DNA of 16,415 bases from an uncultured Bacilli bacterium (lineage in GTDB: Bacteria; Bacillota_I; Bacilli_A; RF39; UBA660), in the NCBI GenBank assembly GCA_947627965.1, contig CANQYA010000007.1, positions 1-16,415 on the forward strand, in the 5' to 3' direction. The notes below the pieces were generated by a model. It did not search any database. It was not told where the DNA came from and saw only the letters and a list, made by a program, of their open reading frames with translations. How positions within the stretch are numbered: the first letter of the stretch is position 1; each line of letters begins with the position of its first letter. The translations under genes and the position numbers were made by a program. This document shows, one piece after another, positions 7,661-15,641 of this stretch.

Positions 7661-7666
7661 ATTATA
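7661..7666 (-). promoter_or_regulatory. Likely -10 element for the HdeD-like gene
   Basis: A perfect TATAAT on the minus strand lies 20 bases before the ATG at 7640, with the RBS in between. No convincing -35 is visible 16-18 bases upstream (TATCAT at best). Confidence 0.35.
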
Positions 7667-7709
7667 TACCAAAATATGCTAAAATGATAGATATAATTAA
7701 ATATTTATA

Positions 7710-7718
7710 TGATATACT
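7710..7718 (+). promoter_or_regulatory. Extended -10 promoter element for fhs
   Basis: TGATATACT is an extended -10 (TG, one base, TATACT). Transcription would start near 7725. That start lies downstream of an in-frame ATG at 7709, so the true fhs start must be the later ATG at 7745. The -35 region is poor, as is usual for extended -10 promoters. Confidence 0.5.
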
Positions 7719-7744
7719 ACTTATGTATTGAAAGGGATGATACC

Positions 7745-9382
7745 ATGGAAAGTGATGTTGTAATTGCTAGAAAAGCAAATAAAAAAAATATTCGTGAAGT
7801 AGCTTCTAAAATAGGAATTAATCCCGATGATTTAATCCTATATGGTAATTATATGGCGAAAGTTAATTATCAAAAATATCTTAATAAAGAGAGAGGTAAA
7901 TTAATATTAGTTACATCTATTAATCCAACTCCGTATGGTGAAGGAAAAACAACTGTAAGTATAGGACTAGGAGATGCTTTAAATTTAATTGATTGTAAAA
8001 CGATAATTGCTTTACGTGAACCATCTTTAGGACCAGTTTTTGGTATTAAAGGAGGAGCTACAGGAGGGGGATATGCTCAAATAGTTCCTATGGAAGATAT
8101 TAATTTACATTTTACTGGGGATATTCATGCTATCAGTAGTTGTAATAATTTAATAAGTGCAACTATCGATAACCATTTATATTTTGGTAACGAATTAAAT
8201 ATTGACCCTAATAATATTGTATTTAATCGTTGTATGGATATGAATGATCGAGCATTAAGAAATATAACTATTAATAGCAAAGTAAGTAGAAGTGAATCTT
8301 TTAATATTACGGCAGCAAGTGAAATTATGAGCATATTTTGTCTATCAAAAGATTTAATGGATTTAAAAGAAAAGTTAGGTAACATTTTACTAGCGTATAC
8401 TTATGACGGTAAAGAAGTTTTAGCTAAAGATTTAAAATTGGAAGGTTCTTTAGCTACACTGTTAAAAGATGCGATTAAGCCTAATTTAGTACAAACACTA
8501 GAAAATAATCCCGTTTTAGTTCATGGGGGACCTTTTGCTAACATAGCCCATGGTTGTAATAGTATTATTGCTACTAATTTAGCACTTGCTATGGCTCCTT
8601 ATGTTGTAACTGAAGCTGGTTTTGGTTCCGATTTAGGTGCTGAAAAATTCTTCGATATAAAATGTCGTTACAATAACATCGCTCCTAGTTGTGTTGTTTT
8701 AGTAGTAACTTTAAAAGCTTTAAAATATAATGCCAAAGTAGCAAAAGAAGATATTTTAAAAGAAAATGTCGATAAAGTAAAAGAAGGTTTACCTAATTTA
8801 ATCGCCCATATCGATAATTTGAAAAATTTTACTAACAATTTTATCGTTTGTTTAAATAAATATGAAACAGATACTATCGAAGAAATAAATGTTATAAAAA
8901 ATTATTGTGAAACTAATAATATTCCTTTTGAAGTAGAAGATAGTTATGTAACAGGTGGTAAAGGTTCTATTAATTTAGCTAAAAAAGTAGTTGCTATTTG
9001 TTCTAGACCTAATGACTTTAAATTACTATATCCTAACGATTTATCAATAATAGAAAAAATAAATACGATAACTTCAAAAGTATATCACGCTAAAGAAGTT
9101 ATTTATAGCGAAGAAATTTTATCTAAGATAAAGAAATTAAAAAAATATGAAAATTTACCTGTATGTATTGCTAAAACACAGTATTCGCTAAGTGATGATC
9201 CTAATAATTTAGGTTATCCAAAAGATTATAAAGTTACTGTTAAAGATATAAAATTATATCGCGGTGCTTCTTTTATAACTGTTTTATTAGGTGATATTCT
9301 CACTATGCCAGGATTATCTAAAGTACCTAATTTAGAGAAAATAGATATTAATCAAGATGAAGAAATAACAGGTTTATTTTAA
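7745..9382 (+). CDS. fhs: Formate-tetrahydrofolate ligase
   Basis: The enzyme joins formate to tetrahydrofolate using ATP and gives 10-formyl-THF for purine synthesis and formyl-Met initiator tRNA. From the ATG at 7745 it is 545 aa, close to the family's usual 550-560. The N-terminus MESDVVIARKANKKNIREVA matches the conserved 'SDIEIAQ' beginning. The ATP loop TPYGEGKTT is at 62-70, and REPSLGPVFGIKGGATGGGY (91-110) is the classical folate/formyl-phosphate region. GFGSDLGAEKFFDIKCR lies in the middle, and TMPGLSKVPNL is near the C-terminus. All key motifs are intact. The start at 7745 is chosen because AAAGGG ends eight bases before it and an upstream in-frame ATG (7709) lies inside the promoter. 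No other folate gene is adjacent. The transcript probably ends at the hairpin right after the stop. Confidence 0.96.
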   Translation: MESDVVIARKANKKNIREVASKIGINPDDLILYGNYMAKVNYQKYLNKERGKLILVTSINPTPYGEGKTTVSIGLGDALNLIDCKTIIALREPSLGPVFGIKGGATGGGYAQIVPMEDINLHFTGDIHAISSCNNLISATIDNHLYFGNELNIDPNNIVFNRCMDMNDRALRNITINSKVSRSESFNITAASEIMSIFCLSKDLMDLKEKLGNILLAYTYDGKEVLAKDLKLEGSLATLLKDAIKPNLVQTLENNPVLVHGGPFANIAHGCNSIIATNLALAMAPYVVTEAGFGSDLGAEKFFDIKCRYNNIAPSCVVLVVTLKALKYNAKVAKEDILKENVDKVKEGLPNLIAHIDNLKNFTNNFIVCLNKYETDTIEEINVIKNYCETNNIPFEVEDSYVTGGKGSINLAKKVVAICSRPNDFKLLYPNDLSIIEKINTITSKVYHAKEVIYSEEILSKIKKLKKYENLPVCIAKTQYSLSDDPNNLGYPKDYKVTVKDIKLYRGASFITVLLGDILTMPGLSKVPNLEKIDINQDEEITGLF

Positions 9383-9388
9383 AAATAA

Positions 9389-9428
9389 TAGTCCATAATA
9401 ATAACGGTGATTATTATGGACTACTTTT
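9389..9428 (+). terminator. Perfect 14-bp hairpin after fhs that spans the start of the next gene
   Basis: Bases 9389-9402 pair without mismatch with 9410-9423; the 7-base loop (9403-9409, AACGGTG) is followed after one C by TTTT. It starts seven bases after the fhs stop and can act as a terminator, although the T-tract is short. The loop holds most of the GGTGA ribosome-binding site of the next gene, and the right arm contains its ATG (9416-9418), so translational control is equally possible. Confidence 0.55.
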
Positions 9429-10123
9429 ATATTACGTTAAAATCAATATTTTCAATTATAACTCTTTTCTTTCTTACTAAAGCAATGGGACGCAAACAAC
9501 TATCACAACTTAATTTATACGACTATATAGTCGGTATTACAATCGGTAGTGTAGCAGCCGATATATCACTTGATTTAGAATCCCATTTTATTAACGGATT
9601 AATCGTTATGTCAATCTATACAATAGTGTCAATTTTAATATCTCACTTTACAGCTAAAAGTATAAAACTTAGAAGATTTGTCACCGGTTCACCAATAATC
9701 ATTATAGAAGATGGAAAAATTATTGAAGATAATGTCGAAAAAGCCAAAATTGATATAAGTTCTTTACTTCAAGAAGCAAGAACTAGTGGTTATTTTAATA
9801 TTAGTGAGATAGAGTATGCCATAATGGAAGCTAATGGTAAGATAAGTTTCTTACCTAAAAGTAAATACGCTCCACTAACACCAAGCGATACTAAGACAAA
9901 AGTTACTTACAAAGGATTATGTGCTAACTTAGTAATTGATGGTCAAATAATGGAAAATAATTTACTCGCTATCAAAAAAGATATTAAATGGTTAGAAACA
10001 AGACTTAGTAACGAAGGATATGATAATGTTAGTGATTTATTATTAGTAACTTGTGATAGTAAAGAGCAACTAACAATTTATAAAAAAGGAGAAGATTGTA
10101 CTAAAGGTAGTTGCTTAGAATAA
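9416..10123 (+). CDS. DUF421/YetF-like membrane protein
   Basis: The 235-aa protein has three N-terminal membrane segments (about 3-20, 35-52 and 58-78) and a cytoplasmic C-terminal domain. The diagnostic stretch TKAMGRKQLSQLNLYDYIVG, followed by TIGSVAA, and the later GSPIIIIEDGKI, ARTSGYFNISEIEYAIMEANG and SFLPKSKYAPLTP, are typical of the DUF421 family (Bacillus YetF, YdfR, YkjA and relatives, some linked to spores). The biochemical role is unknown. An in-frame GTG at 9407 would add three residues, but GGTGA (9406-9410) fits as the RBS for the ATG at 9416, which is preferred. The ATG sits in the arm of a perfect hairpin. The C-terminal tail holds two cysteines (CTKGSC). The next gene starts 33 bases downstream and may be co-transcribed. 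Confidence 0.87.
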   Translation: MDYFYITLKSIFSIITLFFLTKAMGRKQLSQLNLYDYIVGITIGSVAADISLDLESHFINGLIVMSIYTIVSILISHFTAKSIKLRRFVTGSPIIIIEDGKIIEDNVEKAKIDISSLLQEARTSGYFNISEIEYAIMEANGKISFLPKSKYAPLTPSDTKTKVTYKGLCANLVIDGQIMENNLLAIKKDIKWLETRLSNEGYDNVSDLLLVTCDSKEQLTIYKKGEDCTKGSCLE

Positions 10124-10156
10124 TAATATTATGTTAAAATTTTCAATAGGTGAAGT

Positions 10157-11560
10157 ATGATGGAAAAAAAGAAAGATTGGTTTCCTATTGTAATATTTTT
10201 TGGTCTTTTATTACTAGCTATTTTTTCTTTTGCTTTTGGTAATGATTATTACTGGCATATTAAAGCTGGTGAATATATGGTGACTAATTTAAAAATACCA
10301 TATTATGATATATTTTCTTGGTATGGTATCAGTAATCATTTATATTGGTTTTCCCACGAATGGTTAAGTGAAGTTATCCTTTATTTGTACAAAATTATTT
10401 TTAAAGACGCTAGTGCCTTTATTTTTTGCCTTTCCACATATACTTTATTAATATTTTTACTATATAAATTTCAAAAAGAAAAAATTACTAAAAATATTTT
10501 CTTTACTATTATTTGGTCCTTACTTGGTTTATTAACTTTTTCAAGAGTATTGTTACCAAGACCTCATATGATAAGTTATATTTTATTAGCAATTACTTTA
10601 TATCTTTTATTTGATAACTATAATAATACTAATTCATCAAAAATTTATTTCTTACCATTAATAAGCTTTTTATGGGCTAATGTCCATGGGGGATCATCTA
10701 ATTTAGTTTATTTACTAAGTATACTATTTTTTATAACCGGTTTATTTAATTTAAAATTTGGTAAAATTACTAATAATCGTCTTACTAAAAACCAATTAAA
10801 AAAATATTTAATAGTAGCTGTTATAAGCTTTTTAGTTCTAGCCATAAATCCCCATGGAATAAAAATATGGTCATATCCTTATATAAATATGCAAGATAGT
10901 TCAATGATTAACAATATTGTCGAATGGGCAAGTCCTAGTTTAAACAATTTCAACGACTATAGTGATTTTCTAGTATTAGGTTCTATTATTATTACCATGA
11001 TTTTAACTAAACATAAAATTAAATTAATTGATTTCTTAGTCCTAGGAGTATTTTTAGTACTAGGATTTAAAAGTATCAGATTTACACCACTTTTATATAT
11101 TACAGCTACATTTATTATATTTAATTTTATTGAGCCTAATAAAATAGGAATTAAAAGTTGGGCAATTATACCTATTTTTTTATCAATCATTGCTTGTTCT
11201 TTAACCCTAAGTCAAAAATTAATAAAAAATTATCATAAAAAACCAATATCAGATAATATTATTAATTATATCAAAAAAGAAAATCCTTCACGTTTGTTTA
11301 ATTATTACGATTATGGTGGATATTTAATTTATAACGATATAAAAGTTTTTATCGATGGTAGAGCCGATATGTATTCGAAAAATATCTTTAGTGACGCTAT
11401 AAGTTTACAAAATAGGGGATATAAATACTTAATTGATAGTTATGATTTTGATATGTTTGTTATTCCTAATAATATAGCTTTAACTATTCATTTGTCAGTT
11501 AACGAAAATTATTCTTTAGTAATGTCAGAAGATGATGTTATGGTTTACAAGAAAAATTAA
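10157..11560 (+). CDS. Polytopic membrane protein, GT-C glycosyltransferase-like, function unknown
   Basis: The 467-aa protein has many hydrophobic segments, starting at about 10-27 and continuing to about residue 350, then a hydrophilic C-terminal portion. After the first helix comes GNDYYWHIKAGEY (28-40, with Asp30 and His34), then SHEWLSE (66-72). This is the first-loop acidic/His arrangement seen in GT-C type enzymes and related 'membrane protein of unknown function' families. Near the C-terminus YYDYGGYLIYND and FIDGRADMY (398-406) are the most conserved-looking parts. A lipid-linked sugar transfer role is inference from topology. AGGTGA lies just before two consecutive ATGs (10157 and 10160); the second has better spacing and would shorten the protein by one residue. 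A weak extended -10 (TGTTAAAAT, 10132-10140) lies in the 33-base gap, but co-transcription with the DUF421 gene is as likely. Confidence 0.62.
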   Translation: MMEKKKDWFPIVIFFGLLLLAIFSFAFGNDYYWHIKAGEYMVTNLKIPYYDIFSWYGISNHLYWFSHEWLSEVILYLYKIIFKDASAFIFCLSTYTLLIFLLYKFQKEKITKNIFFTIIWSLLGLLTFSRVLLPRPHMISYILLAITLYLLFDNYNNTNSSKIYFLPLISFLWANVHGGSSNLVYLLSILFFITGLFNLKFGKITNNRLTKNQLKKYLIVAVISFLVLAINPHGIKIWSYPYINMQDSSMINNIVEWASPSLNNFNDYSDFLVLGSIIITMILTKHKIKLIDFLVLGVFLVLGFKSIRFTPLLYITATFIIFNFIEPNKIGIKSWAIIPIFLSIIACSLTLSQKLIKNYHKKPISDNIINYIKKENPSRLFNYYDYGGYLIYNDIKVFIDGRADMYSKNIFSDAISLQNRGYKYLIDSYDFDMFVIPNNIALTIHLSVNENYSLVMSEDDVMVYKKN

Positions 11561-11622
11561 ATAAAAAATAATATAAGCATTATTAATGTAAAAATAGATA
11601 GAAATTTCATTGTTAGTTTTTA

Positions 11623-11651
11623 TTGACTTTACGAATAATCAATATTATTAT
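11623..11651 (+). promoter_or_regulatory. Promoter for the CDP-alcohol phosphatidyltransferase gene
   Basis: TTGACT (11623-11628), a 17-bp spacer and TATTAT (11646-11651) are a near-consensus sigma-A promoter. The predicted start near 11658 leaves a leader of about 16 bases that carries AGAGGG before the ATG at 11674. Confidence 0.7.
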
Positions 11652-11673
11652 ATTTCATTAAAGAGGGATATTT

Positions 11674-12444
11674 ATGAGCCAAAACGAAAATAAAAGCACA
11701 AATAATTATTATAAAATATTAACACTTCCTAATTTTATAACAACTTTTAGAATTTTAGCATCCATTGGACTTTGTACTTATATTACTATGAATGGTATTC
11801 CTAATCCTTTACTAATGTCTTTATTAACAGTAGGAGTAGGTGCGACAGATGCTTTAGATGGTTTTTTATCAAGAAAATGTGGGATGGCATCACAACTGGG
11901 AGGAATACTAGATCCAATTGCTGATAAAGTTTATAATTGGGGAATTGGTATAACTTTAATGGCAACAGGTATTATGCCTCTTTGGCCATTATTAATTGCA
12001 GTAAGAGATCTATCTGTTTTTTCAGTTAGTAGTTACCAATTTAAGAAAAATAATATAGAAATGAAACCAACGATGCCAGCTAAATTAAAAATGTTTTTCC
12101 AAAGTGTCGGTGTTATTTCAACTTTAGCTTTTGGTTTTGGTACTTCCGGTTTAAGTTTAATCGCCCCTACATCTATGATATTAGCTATGATGACAATATT
12201 GCCTGAAGTATACTGTATTAGAAAAAAATATTTTAACAATAAGAAGAAAAATCAAATTAATGAAGAAAAAGAACCTACTACTGATAAAGAAGATAAAAAA
12301 GAAGAAAAGACTAAAGACAAAGAATTATTTAATAATTATCAAAAGGCTTACCAAGTAAGTAAAAACTATAATTACTCTCATAATCTTATCAATGAAAATA
12401 AACCAAAAGTATTAAAAAAGACTATTTACAAAAGTAATGTATAA
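11674..12444 (+). CDS. CDP-alcohol phosphatidyltransferase (PgsA-like) with a charged C-terminal extension
   Basis: This membrane enzyme transfers a phosphatidyl group from CDP-diacylglycerol to an alcohol; for PgsA the acceptor is glycerol-3-phosphate. The family motif D-x2-D-G-x2-A-R-x8-G-x3-D-x3-D is present as Asp59, Asp62, Gly63, Ser66 (in place of Ala), Arg67, Gly76, Asp80 and Asp84, so all four metal-binding Asp are intact. LPNFITTFRI (18-27) is the usual PgsA-type first-helix start. Hydrophobic segments span about 20-40, 45-62, 88-116 and 145-182. From about residue 183 to 256 the protein has a Lys/Glu/Asn-rich hydrophilic tail, not usual for PgsA (about 180-200 aa). The exact alcohol substrate cannot be read from the motif. 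AGAGGG precedes the ATG. It is a single-gene unit with its own promoter and terminator. Confidence 0.85.
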   Translation: MSQNENKSTNNYYKILTLPNFITTFRILASIGLCTYITMNGIPNPLLMSLLTVGVGATDALDGFLSRKCGMASQLGGILDPIADKVYNWGIGITLMATGIMPLWPLLIAVRDLSVFSVSSYQFKKNNIEMKPTMPAKLKMFFQSVGVISTLAFGFGTSGLSLIAPTSMILAMMTILPEVYCIRKKYFNNKKKNQINEEKEPTTDKEDKKEEKTKDKELFNNYQKAYQVSKNYNYSHNLINENKPKVLKKTIYKSNV

Positions 12445-12502
12445 AAATAATTACTTTTTATCATAATATAATGTCATATGGTGATATATGATTGAGTAAC
12501 TG

Positions 12503-12535
12503 TAACTTAGGTTAGTATCTAAGTTATTTTTTTTT
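12503..12535 (+). terminator. Intrinsic terminator of the phosphatidyltransferase gene
   Basis: TAACTTAG (12503-12510) pairs perfectly with CTAAGTTA (12519-12526) around an 8-base loop, followed by nine T (12527-12535). The T-tract enters the stop end of the convergent hydrolase gene. On the minus strand there is no T-run after the hairpin, so it serves the plus direction only. Confidence 0.8.
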
Positions 12536-13301
12536 ATATATAATTTTTTAAAAACTCTAATATTATTTTAATAACATAAAATGGATATTCAAGATAAGAA
12601 AAATGATTAGCATTAGGAATTACTATTAAACCAGAGTCTTCTATTTCCTTCTTCATAATAAAGCCGTCACTTAAAGGAGTATCAATATCATTTTCTCCCC
12701 ATATAAGTAAAGTCGATTGATTAATATCTTTAAGATACTTTCTTAGATCCTCATTTACTATTTTTATAAAAGTTTTCCTAATATTAGGATCTAAATTCTT
12801 AAAATCAGTTGAACCAAACAAATTAATTAATATATTTAGATATTTTCTTTTTAATTTCTTAGGTAAAATATTTCCTACTTTTTTTAATAATTTATATATT
12901 TTTTGTTTAATAGTAGCTTTAATACTCTTTTTGTGCTTGATACCAGCGGGATCTATCAAAATAATTTTTTTAATATTTATTTTATATAATCCTGCTAAAA
13001 TAATAATAATTCTTCCTCCAAAAGAATGACCTATTAAAATAGGATTATCGATACTATTAATGGTTAAAAAATCCTTTACTAAAGTAGCATAATCATAAAT
13101 ACTTAAATCACGATTAGGAAACTTACTATTACCAAAACCAGGATAATCAATAATATAAATAGTGAATTTATCTTTTAAAGCATTAATTAACTGGTTAAAA
13201 GTATTCCTCGTTTCACCCCAACCAGGTAAAATAACGATATTAGTTTTCCCATTTCCATATTTCTCATAATATAAATCGAAATCATTAATCATGAAATGCA
13301 T
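12534..13301 (-). CDS. Alpha/beta-hydrolase fold protein
   Basis: The 255-aa cytoplasmic protein (from the ATG at 13301) has a complete catalytic triad: Ser93 in GHSFGG, Asp205 in WGENDIDTP and His233 in NANHFSYLE. The oxyanion-loop motif LPGWGETRNTF (about 25-35) and the strand YIIDYPGFGNS (49-59) are also present. A Lys-rich cap region lies at about 120-165. The substrate is not evident; esterase, lipase or peptidase relatives are all possible. The 'IDYPGFGNS' form resembles small-ester hydrolases. A GTG at 13310 would add three residues, but GGTGA (13311-13307) lies five bases before the ATG at 13301, which is therefore preferred. It is convergent with the phosphatidyltransferase gene and divergent from pyk. 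TATACT at 13318-13313 on the minus strand is too close to the RBS to be a confident promoter. Confidence 0.87.
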   Translation of the reverse strand: MHFMINDFDLYYEKYGNGKTNIVILPGWGETRNTFNQLINALKDKFTIYIIDYPGFGNSKFPNRDLSIYDYATLVKDFLTINSIDNPILIGHSFGGRIIIILAGLYKINIKKIILIDPAGIKHKKSIKATIKQKIYKLLKKVGNILPKKLKRKYLNILINLFGSTDFKNLDPNIRKTFIKIVNEDLRKYLKDINQSTLLIWGENDIDTPLSDGFIMKKEIEDSGLIVIPNANHFSYLEYPFYVIKIILEFLKNYI

Positions 13302-13339
13302 ATCAATCACCTAGTATAATTTATGTTTTTTATTTTTTA

Positions 13340-13368
13340 TTGTTAATTATTGAAAGCTATGATACAAT
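13340..13368 (+). promoter_or_regulatory. Probable upstream pyk promoter
   Basis: TTGTTA (13340-13345), a 17-bp spacer and TACAAT (13363-13368), with TG one base before the -10, form an extended -10 promoter. A second perfect TATAAT lies at 13405-13410, closer to the gene, without a good -35. A 6-bp hairpin (TTTAGT/ACTAAA with loop AATAA) lies between them. Confidence 0.55.
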
Positions 13369-13433
13369 CACTTTGGTAATTTAGTAATAAACTAAAAAAA
13401 GAGTTATAATATAAATATAATTGGAGGGATATA

Positions 13434-14837
13434 ATGAAAAAAACAAAAATTATTTGTTCTATAGGACCAGCTAGTTGTGACTATGATGTTATGAAGCAAA
13501 TGGTTGAAGCTGGTATGAATGTAGCTAGGATAAATTTTTCTCATGCCACTTTAGAAGAACGTGAGCAAGTAGAGAAAACAGTAAAAAGAATTAATGAAGA
13601 CTTAAATACTAATATAGCTATTGTTTACGATACTAAAGGACCTGACTTTAGAACAGGTGTAATGGCTGAAGGTGGGATTAAGCTAGAAGAAGGTAAAACT
13701 ATTAAAATAGTTAAAAAAGATGTTTTAGGTACTGAAGAATCTTTTACTGTTAACTATAAAAATGTATTAGATAAAATAAACGTTGGGGCGAATATTTTAT
13801 TAGAAGATGGTCTTATGAAATTAGAGGTTATCGATAGAGATAACGAAGACCTTATTTGTAAGATTATACGAGGAGGTACCTTAAAAAGTAAAAAAGGAAT
13901 TAATGTACCTGGAGTACATTTGAATATAGAGTTTTTAAGTGAAGAAGATGTTTTTGATATTATTTATGCTTGTGAAAAAGAAGGAGATTTTTTAGCATTA
14001 TCTTTTGTTAATAGTAAAGAAAACATATTAGCTGTAAGAAAGATATTAGAAGAACATAATTCTAGTATGAAAATAATTTCTAAAATAGAAAGTGGTGTTG
14101 CTTTACAAAATCTTGACGAAATAATCGAATATAGTGACGGTATTATGGTTGCTCGTGGGGATTTAGGAGTTGAAATACCTTTTGAAGAAATCCCTATTGT
14201 GCAAAAAGAAATAATTAAAAAATGTCGTGATTATGGTAAAACATGTATAGTAGCAACAGAAATGTTAGCAAGTATGTATACTTCTAGTAGACCGACAAGA
14301 GCAGAAGTTACTGATATAGCTAATGCTGTATTAGATGGGTGTGATGCGGTTATGTTAAGTGGTGAAACAACAGTAGGTAAATATCCAATAGAAGCAGTTA
14401 GATATATGGCAAGAATATGTGAAAATACCGAAGAATATATCGATTATGACAAAGATCGTCGCGAGGTAAATTGTGACATTCCTGGTGCTATTGCACATAG
14501 TGTAGTAGAAGTATCCAATAGCTTAAATGCTAAATTGATAGTAACAGCAACCCTTAGTGGATACACAGCAAGAAAAATAAGTAATTTAAAACCAAAATGT
14601 TTAGTTCTTGCCACTTGTCCTAATGAAAAAATAGCTAAGAGTTTAGCACTCGATTGGGGAGTATATACCAAAATTACTAATATTTATGATACAACTGACG
14701 AAGTAATAGAAGACGCGATTAACAAAGCTAAAGAATTTACAAACTTAAATCCTAAAGATAAAATAATTATTACTGGTGGACTTCCTAATAATGTTTCAAA
14801 TAAGAAAACTAATTTAATGAAAATAGAAGAAATATAG
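13434..14837 (+). CDS. pyk: Pyruvate kinase
   Basis: Pyruvate kinase makes pyruvate and ATP from phosphoenolpyruvate and ADP, the last step of glycolysis, in the cytoplasm. The 467-aa protein has the standard length without the extra C-terminal PEP-utiliser domain. CSIGPAS is at 8-14 and ARINFSH at 31-37 (substrate Arg32, K+ ligands Asn34 and Ser36). SKIES at 216-220 holds the catalytic Lys217 and metal ligand Glu219; RGDLG at 241-245 holds the second metal ligand, Asp243. SRPTRAEVTDIANAVLDG is at 285-302. The usual DTKGPEIRTG reads DTKGPDFRTG, with Asp71 in place of the Glu that aligns with rabbit Glu117. ATQM is replaced by ATEM (274-277). GGAGGG lies five bases before the ATG. Upstream are one or two promoters. 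It is a single-gene unit with a weak downstream hairpin, and no phosphofructokinase gene is adjacent. Confidence 0.97.
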   Translation: MKKTKIICSIGPASCDYDVMKQMVEAGMNVARINFSHATLEEREQVEKTVKRINEDLNTNIAIVYDTKGPDFRTGVMAEGGIKLEEGKTIKIVKKDVLGTEESFTVNYKNVLDKINVGANILLEDGLMKLEVIDRDNEDLICKIIRGGTLKSKKGINVPGVHLNIEFLSEEDVFDIIYACEKEGDFLALSFVNSKENILAVRKILEEHNSSMKIISKIESGVALQNLDEIIEYSDGIMVARGDLGVEIPFEEIPIVQKEIIKKCRDYGKTCIVATEMLASMYTSSRPTRAEVTDIANAVLDGCDAVMLSGETTVGKYPIEAVRYMARICENTEEYIDYDKDRREVNCDIPGAIAHSVVEVSNSLNAKLIVTATLSGYTARKISNLKPKCLVLATCPNEKIAKSLALDWGVYTKITNIYDTTDEVIEDAINKAKEFTNLNPKDKIIITGGLPNNVSNKKTNLMKIEEI

Positions 14838-14871
14838 AAAAAAGTAAGCAAAATTATTTCTTATTTTCTTT
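14837..14871 (+). terminator. Weak possible terminator after pyk
   Basis: TAAG (14845-14848) pairs with CTTA (14860-14863). GAAAA (14837-14841) can extend the stem with TTTTC (14864-14868) across a three-base bulge, and further T follow. The stem is short and AT-rich, so read-through into the lipoprotein gene is likely. Confidence 0.3.
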
Positions 14872-14897
14872 ACAAAAAGCATTATAATTTTTATAAT
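14869..14897 (+). promoter_or_regulatory. Promoter for the lipoprotein / zinc-ribbon gene pair
   Basis: TTTACA (14869-14874), a 17-bp spacer and a perfect TATAAT (14892-14897) match the sigma-A consensus well. A second TATAAT follows at once (14898-14903). Transcription would start about 35 bases before the ATG at 14941. Confidence 0.7.
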
Positions 14898-14940
14898 TAT
14901 AATATATCGAAAAAGTATTATTAAGAAATAGGTGGTTAAC

Positions 14941-15630
14941 ATGAAAAAAGTTTTATTAGTTTTGTTTATATTAATAAGTGTTATAACGATATATGGTTGT
15001 ACTAAAGAAAATAGTAACAATGAAGATGCTTTAAAATTTAAAAAAGAATATGAAGATTTGAATGATGTCGAAATGAGTACAGGTAAGAATTACCCAACAG
15101 TAAATATTTCTAGTGATAATAAAGTTATTTATGCTAGTTACGAAGAATTATTTGATATTTTAAGTGAAGGAAGTGGCGTTATATATTTAGGTTACCCTGA
15201 ATGTCCATGGTGTCGTAATGCTGTTCCTGTTTTACTTGATGCATCTAAGGAATTAAATATGAATATTTATTATATGAACATGCATGATGAAAGAGATTCG
15301 ATTAAAGCAAGAGAAGATGGTTCTTTAGAAGTAGTTAACGAGGGAACAGAAGGATATAAAAAACTATTAGAGAGATTAGATAGTATTTTACCTGATTATA
15401 CCTTAGAAGATATTCATGGTAACACTGTTAGTGCTAATGAAAAAAGAGTATATGTTCCTTTAGTTGTTTTTGTTCGTGATGGTGAAATTGTCGGTTACCA
15501 TGCTGATACCGTTGATAGTCAAACCAATCCTCAAATACTTTTAAATGAAGATCAAAAAAACGAACTTATGGATATTTATCTTGATTTAATGCATAAAGTA
15601 TTAAATGACGTTTGTACAGATAAATGTTAG
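14941..15630 (+). CDS. Thioredoxin-fold lipoprotein with a CPWC active site
   Basis: The 229-aa protein is exported and lipid-anchored: MKKVLLVLFILISVITIYGC is a lipoprotein signal with the lipobox Cys20. The mature part has a thioredoxin-like fold. GYPECPWC (84-91) carries the redox pair Cys88/Cys91 at the start of a helix, and YVPLVVFV (171-178) has the expected cis-Pro173. An additional C-terminal pair, Cys225 and Cys229 (CTDKC), could form a second disulfide or metal site. The role is probably thiol-disulfide exchange or reduction of extracytoplasmic proteins; the partner is unknown. The predicted reading frame extends back to a GTG at 14932, but AGGTGG (14930-14935) is the ribosome-binding site for the ATG at 14941, and the lipoprotein signal begins exactly there. 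It is followed after 11 bases by a membrane zinc-ribbon protein, with which it forms a likely operon. Confidence 0.85.
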   Translation: MKKVLLVLFILISVITIYGCTKENSNNEDALKFKKEYEDLNDVEMSTGKNYPTVNISSDNKVIYASYEELFDILSEGSGVIYLGYPECPWCRNAVPVLLDASKELNMNIYYMNMHDERDSIKAREDGSLEVVNEGTEGYKKLLERLDSILPDYTLEDIHGNTVSANEKRVYVPLVVFVRDGEIVGYHADTVDSQTNPQILLNEDQKNELMDIYLDLMHKVLNDVCTDKC

Positions 15631-15641
15631 GTAGTGATTAA

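Noticed and set aside
7641..7744. Riboswitch (for example THF) before fhs
   Set aside because: The predicted transcript leader is only about 20 bases, too short for an aptamer, and no conserved pairing is seen.
13350..13366. Possible CcpA (cre) site before pyk
   Set aside because: TGAAAGC and a later ATACA resemble cre halves, but the spacing is two bases too long and the centre lacks the CG, so the match is not supported.
14814..15020. Minus-strand open frame across the pyk / lipoprotein junction
   Set aside because: It covers a strong plus-strand promoter and two supported genes, and its hydrophobic content is the reverse of the AT-rich spacer and signal peptide.
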